From Clostridioides difficile CD160 (GTDB lineage: Bacteria > Bacillota > Clostridia > Peptostreptococcales > Peptostreptococcaceae), in assembly GCF_000449425.2 (NCBI RefSeq), contig NZ_AVHW01000095.1:1-64000 (forward strand): a stretch of 64,000 nucleotides of DNA, written 5' to 3'. The notes below the pieces were generated by a model that saw only the letters and a program-made list of their open reading frames with translations, was not told the DNA's origin and ran no database searches. Shown here piece after piece: positions 8,719-17,562 of the stretch. The translations under genes were made by a program, and so were the position numbers. Each line of letters opens with the position of its first letter. The first letter of the stretch is position 1.

Positions 8719-10232
8719 TAAATTTCCTCCATAAGTTTCTTTCTGTCTATTTTACCATTGATATTTGTTGGAAACTTAGAGATTATTGAAATATTTCTTG
8801 GAATCATATATGAAGGTATATATTTTCCAAGTTCCTTTTTTATTACCATCCCATTTTTAATATTACTTAAATCATTCTTTTCATTTAACTCAACAATACC
8901 TTTTAAGTAAGCAATTTTTTCATCCTTATATATTGGTAAAACTACTGCATTTTTTACATTATGTACTTTTCTTAAGTTATTCTCTATATCTTCTATTTCA
9001 ATTCTAAATCCATTTAATTTTATTTGGAAGTCTTTTCTTCCACAATAGTATATGTTTCCATCTAGAAGATATCCCATATCTCCAGTTTTATAAGCTCTCC
9101 ATTTTACACCATCTATTTCATCATAGAAGAATACTTCGTCAGTTTTTTCTTTATTATTAAAATAACCTTTAGAAACTGATGGCCCAATTATTATAATCTC
9201 ACCTTTTTCATTTTCTTCAAGCTCATTTCCATCCTCATCAAGTATTTTTATTTTGCAGTTTGGCATAGGATATCCAACTGGAAGACTTTTTTCATCCTCT
9301 ATGGCTTCCTGAGTCATATCATTTACACTCACACCAACAGTAGCTTCAGTTGGCCCATAGCCATTGATGACTCTTGTATTTGGAAATCTACTCATAAGTT
9401 CCTTAGTAAGATTTTTTGAAAGTGCTTCTCCTATGAATATCATTGATTCAAGTTTAGGAAGCATCTTACTATTAAATTCTTTTTCTGTTACACATACACC
9501 TGCAAAAGACGGAGTTGACACCCATACAGCTATATCTGACATACTAAACTGTCTAAATAGTTCTTTATAGTCTGCTAATACATCTTTTGATATTGAAAAT
9601 AAGGTTGCTCCATGAATAAGACCAGGATATATTGTTGTAACTGAAAGGTCAAAAGAATATGCTGCTTGATTCATTATTACTTTTTCACTTCCATCTATAT
9701 TTAGATATGGGCTTATCCAATCCGAAAAGCTATCTAAATTGTTTGAACTTATTTGAACCCCTTTTGGTTTTCCTGTACTTCCTGAGGTAAACAGTATATA
9801 TGCATTTTCATCATCTTTTACCCAGTTTTCTTTATGTAATGATTTTCCTTGATATTCATTTATTATGTTATTTAGTTTGTCCATATCAATTACATTGATA
9901 TCTCCAAAATCTTTTTCATCACTAAAATTAAATAATACCTTTGGTTTTATCTCTTTAGTAACTTCAAAAACTCTATCTATTGGAAAACTAATGTCAAGAG
10001 GTACATATGCTCTACCTGATTTTAAAGCTCCTATCATACATGCCATTATCATATTTTCTTTATTTCCATAAATCACTATTGGAGTATCTTCTTCTTTGTA
10101 TACATCTTTTAGAAATACTGATATAGCATCTGAATACTGATTTAAATCTTTATAAGAAAGTTTATTTCCATTACACATTAGTGCTATTCTATCTGTATTT
10201 GAATATTTTTTTATTCCTTCAATAATTTTCAT
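8718..10232 (-). CDS. dltA: D-alanine--DltC ligase DltA
   Basis: The 504-residue adenylation-domain enzyme activates D-alanine with ATP and loads it on DltC. Visible motifs are the P-loop-like AYILFTSGSTGKPKGVQ (about residue 145), NGYGPTEATVGVS, YKTGDMGYLLDGN and the C-terminal NGKIDRKKL with the catalytic lysine. The cytosolic location is inferred from the absence of membrane segments. RBS AAAGGAG precedes the ATG. It is coupled to dltB downstream and follows the small dltX gene by 14 bases. Confidence 0.96.
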   Translation of the reverse strand: MKIIEGIKKYSNTDRIALMCNGNKLSYKDLNQYSDAISVFLKDVYKEEDTPIVIYGNKENMIMACMIGALKSGRAYVPLDISFPIDRVFEVTKEIKPKVLFNFSDEKDFGDINVIDMDKLNNIINEYQGKSLHKENWVKDDENAYILFTSGSTGKPKGVQISSNNLDSFSDWISPYLNIDGSEKVIMNQAAYSFDLSVTTIYPGLIHGATLFSISKDVLADYKELFRQFSMSDIAVWVSTPSFAGVCVTEKEFNSKMLPKLESMIFIGEALSKNLTKELMSRFPNTRVINGYGPTEATVGVSVNDMTQEAIEDEKSLPVGYPMPNCKIKILDEDGNELEENEKGEIIIIGPSVSKGYFNNKEKTDEVFFYDEIDGVKWRAYKTGDMGYLLDGNIYYCGRKDFQIKLNGFRIEIEDIENNLRKVHNVKNAVVLPIYKDEKIAYLKGIVELNEKNDLSNIKNGMVIKKELGKYIPSYMIPRNISIISKFPTNINGKIDRKKLMEEI

Positions 10233-10246
10233 ATAAAAATGCTCCT

Positions 10247-10393
10247 TTAAAATCCGTTATAAATAAATGGCAATTCTTTAAATGGAGTAAATGTTAGTAC
10301 TCCTATCGCCAATATTATAACCATAGTTAAACAAATACTAGTTACCAATTCCTTATTGCTCTTTAAATATTTTAAATAATCTCTCACAGACAT
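10247..10393 (-). CDS. dltX: DltX, small membrane protein of the D-alanylation machinery
   Basis: A 48-codon gene lies between dltD and dltA and overlaps the 3' end of dltD by 41 bases in another frame. Translation starts MSVRDYLKYLKSNKE, continues with one hydrophobic helix (about residues 17-34) and ends with FKELPFIYNGF. A C-terminal FIYN-x-F motif after a single membrane helix is the signature of DltX, which works with DltB and DltD in D-alanine transfer. An in-frame TAG sits immediately before the ATG and AAAGGA lies 8 bases upstream, so the start is well fixed. Small size and the overlap make it easy to miss. Confidence 0.9.
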   Translation of the reverse strand: MSVRDYLKYLKSNKELVTSICLTMVIILAIGVLTFTPFKELPFIYNGF

Positions 10394-11543
10394 CTACCCA
10401 TCCTTTCGTACCAAGATGCATTACATCTCTTAAATAATATTTATCTGACCCTTTATCTTTAAGATTTAGAACTTCAAAACCCTTACTTTCTGCTATTTTT
10501 TGTGCTTTATCATAGTATTGGTCTCTTTCTTTTTCAGATATCCCAGTCAAATCATAGAATTTACCCATACTTGGGATTAGTACAACAACTGGCTTAATAT
10601 CTAAGTCAGTACATACATTTAGCATAAGTTTATAACTTTCAAACTCCTTAGAAGTTAATAAATCTACGTCTTTATCTCTTCCTTTAAATTGTTCTATACC
10701 ATCCTTAAAATGCATTTGATAATAATATTTATCAATATTTAGTGGATTTTTACCAACTCTTTTTTTAGCATCTTCAATAGCTTTCTTTCTCTCATGTGAC
10801 CAATTTATTGACCCTTTTCTTTTTCCTTTTCTTCTTTCATCTAGCCTAATTAATTTTTTATAAAGTATCCCTTTTTCTTTAAGAGCTATACAATACTTTC
10901 TTCCTTGAAAATAAGGCTCTAAAATCACCTTCTCAGCTTTTTCCGACAAGGTCTTAGGTTCATATAATTTTGCATATAGTGCCTCTGCTTTATACTCGTC
11001 ACTTCCCCATAATAGTTTGCTTGATTTTTTTGCATATTCAATCTTATTTTCTTTAGATATTTTTGGATTATCTAAAAACCTATAAAATTGTATTGGTGAA
11101 AATCTAGACTGATAATGATGGCTTGTTACCCCATCCTTCTCCATAAACCATTGCATAGAAATTAACAAGACAACTTTCTTATTGTCAACATTAGGATTCA
11201 TACTTCCTAATATTGCAGCATCTTGTAATGTCTGAGTATAGGCTCTCCCAATTGCAAATACCTTATCTTTACTTCTATCTGTGTTAAAATAGTACTTTGG
11301 ATGTTGTTTTGTTGAATTACCAAGTTCTGATGACCCCAAAATCATAATATCTTTTTCTCTTAAAAAATGATTATTTGCTGTAACTCCTTTATCCTTTATA
11401 TCACTTAAAGTATCATCCATAATTGGAATTAGATTTTTCTCCCTCAAAAGTTCATCAGTTTTAGAATCAAGAAATTTGTCTAGCCCAAATAAAAATACTA
11501 CGCCTATTATAAACGGAGTAATAAAGTATATCAATTTTCTCAT
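10353..11543 (-). CDS. dltD: D-alanyl-lipoteichoic acid biosynthesis protein DltD
   Basis: The 396-residue protein has one N-terminal membrane anchor (LIYFITPFIIGVVFLFGL) and an extracytoplasmic SGNH-type domain: the serine is in ILGSSELG (about residue 73) and the C-terminal catalytic pair is in YYLRDVMHLGTKGW. DltD completes transfer of D-alanine to teichoic acid. It is the first gene of the operon; the ATG at 11543 follows GAGGAG. Gene order D-A-B-C, as here, is the C. difficile arrangement and differs from the A-B-C-D order of many Firmicutes. Confidence 0.95.
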   Translation of the reverse strand: MRKLIYFITPFIIGVVFLFGLDKFLDSKTDELLREKNLIPIMDDTLSDIKDKGVTANNHFLREKDIMILGSSELGNSTKQHPKYYFNTDRSKDKVFAIGRAYTQTLQDAAILGSMNPNVDNKKVVLLISMQWFMEKDGVTSHHYQSRFSPIQFYRFLDNPKISKENKIEYAKKSSKLLWGSDEYKAEALYAKLYEPKTLSEKAEKVILEPYFQGRKYCIALKEKGILYKKLIRLDERRKGKRKGSINWSHERKKAIEDAKKRVGKNPLNIDKYYYQMHFKDGIEQFKGRDKDVDLLTSKEFESYKLMLNVCTDLDIKPVVVLIPSMGKFYDLTGISEKERDQYYDKAQKIAESKGFEVLNLKDKGSDKYYLRDVMHLGTKGWVDVCERLFKIFKEQ

Positions 11544-11615
11544 ATTTTCTCTCCTCTAAAAATATTCAAATTTATGTTATTATTAATCATATTAGTTTTG
11601 ATGTATATATTCAAC

Positions 11616-11670
11616 TACAAAATTGTAATAAAATCGTCAAAACTTTTTTTGATACTGTTACAAAATTGTA
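11616..11670. promoter_or_regulatory. Two identical palindromic sites upstream of dltD
   Basis: TACAAAATTGTA occurs at 11616-11627 and again at 11659-11670, 43 bp apart, which is close to four helical turns. Each has perfect TACAA/TTGTA arms. They lie in the promoter region of the dlt operon, so they are candidate operators. No known regulator was matched. Confidence 0.4.
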
Positions 11671-11680
11671 AAAAAAATAA

Positions 11681-11720
11681 AAAAAAGTACTAAAAGAGAG
11701 TTTCCTCTTAGTACTTTTTT
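11681..11720 (-). terminator. Terminator after the Gfo/Idh/MocA gene pair
   Basis: Arms AAAAAAGTACTA (11681-11692) and TAGTACTTTTTT (11709-11720) with further pairing inside; the A/T runs on both sides would let it work in either direction. Confidence 0.8.
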
Positions 11721-11785
11721 ATACTTATAATCTGACATTTTAATACTTAATTATGTATACATTTTAACTTAATCTAAAATTAAAT

Positions 11786-12757
11786 TTATTCAAAAGTATA
11801 CTTTAATCCCCATTGATTTCTTATCTCATCCATTAAATCCATAACATCTACAGACAATTCTATAGTATCAGCTTTTACTTTATTTAAGATACAATTATTA
11901 ATATATTCAATTTCATACTTTAGAGCTTTTTCTGTATATCCACATTCTATATTTTCAAGTCTTCCATCATCTGTATAAGTTATTGTAGCTTTTGATGCTC
12001 TTGGAAAATTTTCTACAGCTATAAATCCTAATTCACCTGCAACAATACCTCTTTTAGGCATCTTAGCTCTCATAGTTAATGATATTACGGCCATCTCATC
12101 GTTAGAATTTTTTAAAATTATTCCAGATTGTTCATCTACACCTGTTTCAAAGTTTTTAACAGTTGTTAAAATCTCACTTGGTTGAGTTGACATAAAGTAT
12201 CTAGTAAATGAAAGTGCATATGTACCAATATCGAGTAATGCTCCTCCAGCTAAGTCTTGGCTAAAAAATCTATTATTAACATCATACTCTTTACAACTTC
12301 CGAAAGATACTTGTATCATTTTAATTTTTCCCAAAGTTCCAGATTCTATTATATCTTTTAATTTTTTATATAAAGGCATATAATAAATAGTCATTGCCTC
12401 AGCTACTATTAAGTTCTTTTCATTAGCTAAAGTTACAATCTCTTTTAGTTGACTTCCATTTACTGTTATAGCCTTTTCACAAAAAACATGTTTTCCATTT
12501 TCTAAGCTTTTCATTATATATTCATAATGGTTACAATGTGGAGTAGATATATACACTACATCTATTTCCTCATTCTTTAACATTTTATCATAATCATCAT
12601 ACACTTTTTCTATCCCAAACTTGTTTGCAAAGTTCTCAGCTCTTTCAATACTTCTTGAAGCAACTGAATACACGCTACAATTTAACTCATTCATAGCTTG
12701 TGCAAACTCTGAAGCAATAGTCCCAGGTCCCAATACAGCCCACTTTATATTATACAT
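11786..12757 (-). CDS. Gfo/Idh/MocA family NAD(P)-dependent oxidoreductase
   Basis: The protein is about 323 residues with an N-terminal Rossmann fold (WAVLGPGTIASEFAQAM), the family motif CEKAITVN near residue 95 (lysine involved in catalysis) and the C-terminal beta-sheet domain (LAGGALLDIGTYALSF). Such enzymes oxidise or reduce sugars, inositols or related diols; the substrate is unknown. I place the start at 12757 because the ATG at 12763 directly abuts GAGGAG. The upstream gene, 48 bp away, is a paralogue, so the two may act on successive or related substrates. Confidence 0.85.
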   Translation of the reverse strand: MYNIKWAVLGPGTIASEFAQAMNELNCSVYSVASRSIERAENFANKFGIEKVYDDYDKMLKNEEIDVVYISTPHCNHYEYIMKSLENGKHVFCEKAITVNGSQLKEIVTLANEKNLIVAEAMTIYYMPLYKKLKDIIESGTLGKIKMIQVSFGSCKEYDVNNRFFSQDLAGGALLDIGTYALSFTRYFMSTQPSEILTTVKNFETGVDEQSGIILKNSNDEMAVISLTMRAKMPKRGIVAGELGFIAVENFPRASKATITYTDDGRLENIECGYTEKALKYEIEYINNCILNKVKADTIELSVDVMDLMDEIRNQWGLKYTFE

Positions 12758-12805
12758 ATACATCTCCTCACACTTTTATATATTATCAATACTTTACAAT
12801 ATAAA

Positions 12806-13822
12806 TTACATACTATCAGCTGGATAAACAATATTACATTGTCTTCTTATCTCATCCATAAGTTCCATTACAATTATTGAGTTTTCATGAGAGTTTATAT
12901 TAGACTCTATTTTATTGTTATTTATAAGACTTATAAACTCCACAAGTTCATAATACATTCCTTCTATTTCTCTAGGTTTTTCCTCTTCTTTTTCTTTTAA
13001 AATAGATATATCTTCTTCTCTTCCATCTCTATACTTTATAATAGCTTTTTCAAATAGATTCAGTTTTTCAATTATTATGCTACCTTCTTCTCCTTGTATC
13101 TCAGATGGTATATAAGAATCAGCTATTTTTGAATACTGAATTATTGCATCCATATCGTCATATTGAAATACAGCTGAACCTTCTCCATCAACTCCAGTTT
13201 GAAGTATATGAGAAGTTGCCTTCACTGACTTTGGAGCTCCAAATAAATTTACCATAGGATGTATACAATACACCCCTATATCCATTAATGCACCATTCGA
13301 TAATTCTTTTTTAAAAGCATTTTCTATAATTCCATTCTTATATTTATCATATCTTGAAGAATACTGACAATAACTTCCAAAGTATCGTCTTATCTTTCCT
13401 ATTTTATACAAGTTTTCTTTAACTGACTTAAAGTTTGGAACACATGTAATCCTCATAGCTTCCATAAGAAGTACATTATTATCTCTAGCTGTTTCTATCA
13501 TTAGTTTTACTTCTTTTAAATTAGATGCTAATGATTTTTCACAAAGTACATGTTTTTTGTATTTTAAACAAGTAAGAGCTTGTTTTGAATGTATAGCATT
13601 TGGAGAAGCTATATATATAGCATCTATATCGTTTGATTTAGCCATTTTTTTTAAATCATCAAAAAAAATACTTGCTCCATGTGACTCTCCAAATTCCTTA
13701 GCTTTTTCTAAGTCCCTTGAATATACAGCAACCAATTCAAATTCTTTAATTCTAGAAGCAGCTCTTAGAAATGTTTTTGCTATATTACTTGTACCAATAA
13801 TACCAAATCTTACTTTACTCAT
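12806..13822 (-). CDS. Gfo/Idh/MocA family NAD(P)-dependent oxidoreductase (paralogue)
   Basis: The protein is about 338 residues with the nucleotide-binding motif FGIIGTSNIAKTFLRAA, the catalytic-lysine region CEKSLASN and the family motif LSNGALMDIGVYCIHPM. It parallels the downstream gene from end to end, including the C-terminal segment MELMDEIRRQCN against MDLMDEIRNQWG, so it arose by duplication. The ATG at 13822 follows GGGAG; the codon two positions earlier is TTG. No sugar kinase or transporter is adjacent, so no pathway can be named. Confidence 0.85.
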   Translation of the reverse strand: MSKVRFGIIGTSNIAKTFLRAASRIKEFELVAVYSRDLEKAKEFGESHGASIFFDDLKKMAKSNDIDAIYIASPNAIHSKQALTCLKYKKHVLCEKSLASNLKEVKLMIETARDNNVLLMEAMRITCVPNFKSVKENLYKIGKIRRYFGSYCQYSSRYDKYKNGIIENAFKKELSNGALMDIGVYCIHPMVNLFGAPKSVKATSHILQTGVDGEGSAVFQYDDMDAIIQYSKIADSYIPSEIQGEEGSIIIEKLNLFEKAIIKYRDGREEDISILKEKEEEKPREIEGMYYELVEFISLINNNKIESNINSHENSIIVMELMDEIRRQCNIVYPADSM

Positions 13823-13917
13823 TATCAATCACTCCCTATTTTATATGATTTATTTTGATTTAAGTAGAAAACTTTATAACCTATTATAATATTCTCAAAT
13901 AAATTCATCAAATAAAA

Positions 13918-13964
13918 AAGAAAGCTAATTTTAAATGATTTCATCATTTTAACATAGCTTTCTT
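13918..13964 (-). terminator. Terminator after the CmpB-like gene
   Basis: Arms AAGAAAGCTA (13918-13927) and TAGCTTTCTT (13955-13964); on the minus strand the stem runs into a T-rich stretch. It ends transcription from the gene stopping at 14002. Confidence 0.8.
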
Positions 13965-14001
13965 TCTACTACAATCTAAGTTTAACCTATACTTTTTAAA
14001 G

Positions 14002-14541
14002 TTATCTTTCTACTATATCTCTATTTCCTCTCAATAGTTTTATAGTAAAAATTTCATCTATAAACAGTGCTATCAATAGTACAGTTACAAGAATTGGCCA
14101 ATAAGGCATTATAAGTCGATACAAGTTATCAACTATATATACTTGAAAATATCTTACTCCAATAAAAGTCAATATAGTCCAGTACATAGAAAACTTTAGA
14201 CATACTATTCCTCTACTATTGTACTTGTAATCAGAGTAATCCCAATATACCTTATTAAAATATATTTTCATAAGTATACCTGTAATATATTCTACGGTTG
14301 TTGGTACCAGTAAACATAACAAAAGCAATGCAAATATATTATTAGGGTCAATAAATCTTGAGACCTCTACTATAATCGACATTGCAATTGCATACATTGG
14401 CTTAAATGGACCGTTTAAAAATCCATCCTCTTGAAAATGACCTTGTGTATAATAACTGTATAAGTTTTCAATTATCCAACCTATAAAACCATACAAGAAA
14501 AAATTAAATAAAAAATATAATAGAGAGCTTACATTATCCAT
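14002..14541 (-). CDS. Putative ABC transporter type IV / CmpB-family membrane protein
   Basis: The protein is about 179 residues with four to five hydrophobic helices. The N-terminal pattern (FFLYGFIGWIIENLYSYY, then FLNGPFKPMYAIA) is typical of the PF06541 'CmpB' family found widely in Clostridia. Function is not established in the family; despite the name, no ABC ATPase is nearby. I start at the ATG at 14541, which follows AGGAGG, rather than 15 codons upstream. The HAD phosphatase gene ends about 100 bp upstream. Confidence 0.7.
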   Translation of the reverse strand: MDNVSSLLYFLFNFFLYGFIGWIIENLYSYYTQGHFQEDGFLNGPFKPMYAIAMSIIVEVSRFIDPNNIFALLLLCLLVPTTVEYITGILMKIYFNKVYWDYSDYKYNSRGIVCLKFSMYWTILTFIGVRYFQVYIVDNLYRLIMPYWPILVTVLLIALFIDEIFTIKLLRGNRDIVER

Positions 14542-14642
14542 GAATATTCCTCCTAGTTGTTTATAATTATTTTTTCTCATATTCATGGATTTATTCTAAA
14601 TCAAAGAAATTATATTTAATTTGTTTAATTTAACATTTTATA

Positions 14643-15323
14643 TTATAGGTTATTACATGTTTTAGAATTTAAACTTTTTAGATATTCTCTAACTTCTAGT
14701 AAATTTTCAAGTATCTTATGTGATTGTGCTTTAATCTGTTCATCTGGTTCTTTTAAATCTGGTACATTTATACACCTTATGCCACCATTATATGCAGCTT
14801 CCACTCCCATAGGGGAATCCTCTATAACAATACAATTTTGGGGATTTACATTTATCTTTTTAGCTGCTTTTAAGAATATCTCTGGATTTGGTTTAGAGTT
14901 TATAACGTCGTCACCACAGACTATAGCATCAAAGTAATCTTTTAAATTTGCTTTGGCTAATCTCTTTACTGCTCTTTCTCTCTTTGTAGATGTAGCCACA
15001 GCCATTTTATATCCACTTTCCTTTAAAAAAGAGATTAATTCATTTACTCCTAATTTAATAGGAGCCCCTTCTCTATCCATAAATTCAATCATGTTTTTAG
15101 TTTTTTCATCATATAAATCTATTATTGGCACAGAGCTATCGTATATATTCGTAAGACCTTCTATTATCCCCTTACGATTTCTTCCCATAACTGATGTGTA
15201 TATTTCTTTAGTCATAGTATATCCATACTTTTCAAATGTCTCTATCCAAAATTCAAGAGATATTCTCTCTGAATCAAACAAGACTCCATCCATATCAAAA
15301 ATAATTCCTTCTACTTTTTGCAT
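14643..15323 (-). CDS. HAD family phosphatase (beta-phosphoglucomutase-like)
   Basis: The 226-residue protein has all four HAD motifs: FDMDGVLFDSE (nucleophile and acid aspartates), VATSTKRERA (motif II), K in NSKPNPEIFLKAA (motif III) and VIEDSPMGVEAA (motif IV). A helical C1 cap follows motif I, as in beta-phosphoglucomutase-like enzymes. It hydrolyses or moves phosphate on a small sugar phosphate; the substrate is not deducible. AGGAG lies before the ATG, and the gene ends about 100 bp before the CmpB-like gene. Confidence 0.85.
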   Translation of the reverse strand: MQKVEGIIFDMDGVLFDSERISLEFWIETFEKYGYTMTKEIYTSVMGRNRKGIIEGLTNIYDSSVPIIDLYDEKTKNMIEFMDREGAPIKLGVNELISFLKESGYKMAVATSTKRERAVKRLAKANLKDYFDAIVCGDDVINSKPNPEIFLKAAKKINVNPQNCIVIEDSPMGVEAAYNGGIRCINVPDLKEPDEQIKAQSHKILENLLEVREYLKSLNSKTCNNL

Positions 15324-15351
15324 ACAATTCCTCCAATATTTTTTGATATAA

Positions 15352-16641
15352 TTATATTACACTTTTTATGATTAATTTTACAACCCTCAATTTATCTAAT
15401 TCTAATATGGTGAAATTATAATTTTCAAAAGTCACACTTTGATTTACTTTAATATTTGAACCAAGCATATAAGATATCCATCCACCTATACTGTCAAACC
15501 CATCATGTTCTATATCAAGCCCAAAATACTTATTAATATAGTTAATCGACTCAGTTCCATCAACTAAATAAGAATCTGCTCCTATTTTCTTAATATGAGT
15601 CTCTTCTTTATCAAATTCATCTTGGATTTCTCCAACTATTTCTTCTAGTATATCTTCTATTGTAACCACGCCAGATGTACCACCGTATTCATCCACGACT
15701 ATAGCAAGTTGAAGCTTCTCTTTTCTTATTCTTTCAAGAGCTTTATCTATAGTTAAGTTTTCAGATATATATATAATATCCCTCAACATCTGTTCTAGTT
15801 CAATTTTATTTTCATTTATCTTTTGATTATATAAATCTCTTATATGTACAAAACCTAATATATCATCTTTATTTTTTCTACATACTGGGTATCTTGTAAC
15901 ACCTTCTTCGTTTAAAGTCGATAATATCTTTTCTTCTGAATCACTTTCATATATACATACCATATCAGTTCTAGGCACCATTATCTCTCTAATTTTCTTT
16001 TCCTCAAATTCGAAAATATTATCAACCAATCTTTGCTCTGATTCATCTATAAGCCCACTTTTATAACTTTCTTCTACTAATAATCTTATTTCATCACCTG
16101 TATGGGGTTCATCAACCTCATCACCTTGTGAATATCCAAAGGGTTTAAGAAATAAATCAGTACTTAGGTTGAAAAAATATATTACTGGATAAGTTAACTT
16201 GTAAAACCCTATTAATAAAAAAGATGTACTTAGCATTATTTTTTCTGTATTATAAAGTGCTAAAGCTTTAGGAACTAATTCTCCTATTACAACTTCTACC
16301 ATCGTTATAATTAAAAATGAAATAGAAATTGATATAGTATATATAATACTTTCACTAAGATTAAAGATACTTATTATTGGTAAAATTAACTCTTTAACTG
16401 TAGATTCTCCCATCCAACCTAATGCAAGTGAACAGAGTGTTATCCCAAGTTGACATGCAGAAAGATAGGAATTTAAATTATCTTTTATTGTTTTACATCT
16501 TATTGCATTATTATTGCCTTCAGCTATCATAGTATCTATTCTAGAACTACGAAGCTTTACCATAGCAAATTCACAAGCTACAAAAAAAGCATTTATCAAA
16601 ACAAGTACTGCTATAAGTGTTACATTTAATAAATCCCGCAT
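15352..16641 (-). CDS. CorC/HlyC (CNNM-like) transmembrane protein with CBS domains
   Basis: The 429-residue protein has an N-terminal DUF21/CNNM membrane domain (residues 1-180, opening LLNVTLIAVLVLINAFFVAC), paired CBS domains (about 205-330, with MVPRTDMVCIYE and IVVDEYGGTSGVVTIEDILE) and a C-terminal CorC_HlyC domain. Such proteins are usually annotated as haemolysin-like but are more likely linked to magnesium or cobalt efflux. The ATG at 16641 has only a weak ribosome binding site. Conserved glutamate- and arginine-containing CBS motifs are intact. Confidence 0.88.
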   Translation of the reverse strand: MRDLLNVTLIAVLVLINAFFVACEFAMVKLRSSRIDTMIAEGNNNAIRCKTIKDNLNSYLSACQLGITLCSLALGWMGESTVKELILPIISIFNLSESIIYTISISISFLIITMVEVVIGELVPKALALYNTEKIMLSTSFLLIGFYKLTYPVIYFFNLSTDLFLKPFGYSQGDEVDEPHTGDEIRLLVEESYKSGLIDESEQRLVDNIFEFEEKKIREIMVPRTDMVCIYESDSEEKILSTLNEEGVTRYPVCRKNKDDILGFVHIRDLYNQKINENKIELEQMLRDIIYISENLTIDKALERIRKEKLQLAIVVDEYGGTSGVVTIEDILEEIVGEIQDEFDKEETHIKKIGADSYLVDGTESINYINKYFGLDIEHDGFDSIGGWISYMLGSNIKVNQSVTFENYNFTILELDKLRVVKLIIKSVI

Positions 16642-16780
16642 AAAGTATTGGTTCTTATAATATAAGAAATCTATAAGAACTCAAAGTTCCCCCCTTATAT
16701 TTCTAAAATTTAATTTATAATATATATTCTATCATATTTATTAATATATCTTACTTTATTACAAATAATTTTTATATACC

Positions 16781-16839
16781 AAATAACCCCTTTTAATATT
16801 TATGACAGTCTATCTAATAAACATTAAAAGGGGTTATTT
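16781..16839 (-). terminator. Terminator after the iron-sulfur flavoprotein gene
   Basis: Perfect 17-bp arms AAATAACCCCTTTTAAT (16781-16797) and its complement (16823-16839), 22 bp past the stop at 16863. Confidence 0.85.
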
Positions 16840-16862
16840 AAATATATATCAGCAAATAAATT

Positions 16863-17537
16863 CTAGTGGTCTTTTACTGGGCTCTTTTCATCTTCACTTA
16901 ATATTCCTAGTTCATCTTTTTCTGTATTCCATTTTTCAAGTCCATATTTAGATACCTTAACAGCTTCAGCTATCCCTCTACCAAGTCTTTTTATAGTATT
17001 CATACCTACCTCATCTTCTTTTGCACCTTGTTCCTTTGCGTCCTTACTCCAAATACTAGCACCAGTATATCCCCCAATAAGGCCTCCTGTTACCAACACC
17101 TCATGCATTAAAAAGAAATTTATAATTGGCAACCTAGCCATTTCTTGACCACCATATCTAGTCCCTCCAGTAGTTATGGCAGCACCTACCTTGTTTTGTA
17201 AATTACACCCATGTACCAAATACATATGTCTCAATCTATTTAATACAGCAGTCAATTGAGCAGTTATACCCATATCATATACAGGAGAACCTATTATAAA
17301 TCCATCTGCTTCTAGTAATTTTTTTTCTAATTCTCCCATATCATCTTGTATTGTACATTTTTCTGCTTTTCTCATACAAGCATCGCAATGTATACATGGG
17401 GCTATATTCTTCCCTCTTACAGTCCAAAAATCAACTTCTATCCCTGGTATCTTTTTAGCTTCTTCCAGTGCTTGTAGTATTGCATATTCAGTTGCTCCCT
17501 TTCTTGGACTTCCACATATTCCCAATATTTTAGCCAT
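16863..17537 (-). CDS. NADPH-dependent FMN reductase-like iron-sulfur flavoprotein
   Basis: The 224-residue protein has a flavodoxin-like fold with the FMN loop ILGICGSPRKGATEYAIL at the N-terminus and FIIGSPVYDMG further on. Between them sits a compact cysteine cluster, CIHCDACMRKAEKC, of the C-x2-C-x2-C-x6-C kind that binds a [4Fe-4S] cluster in Isf-type iron-sulfur flavoproteins. It is an electron-transfer protein or small redox enzyme. It is the last gene of the heterocycle cluster region, 25 bp after the broken permease, and could supply or drain electrons for it; that link is inference. Confidence 0.82.
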   Translation of the reverse strand: MAKILGICGSPRKGATEYAILQALEEAKKIPGIEVDFWTVRGKNIAPCIHCDACMRKAEKCTIQDDMGELEKKLLEADGFIIGSPVYDMGITAQLTAVLNRLRHMYLVHGCNLQNKVGAAITTGGTRYGGQEMARLPIINFFLMHEVLVTGGLIGGYTGASIWSKDAKEQGAKEDEVGMNTIKRLGRGIAEAVKVSKYGLEKWNTEKDELGILSEDEKSPVKDH

Positions 17538-17562
17538 GACTATACCTCCTATAAATTTTAAT

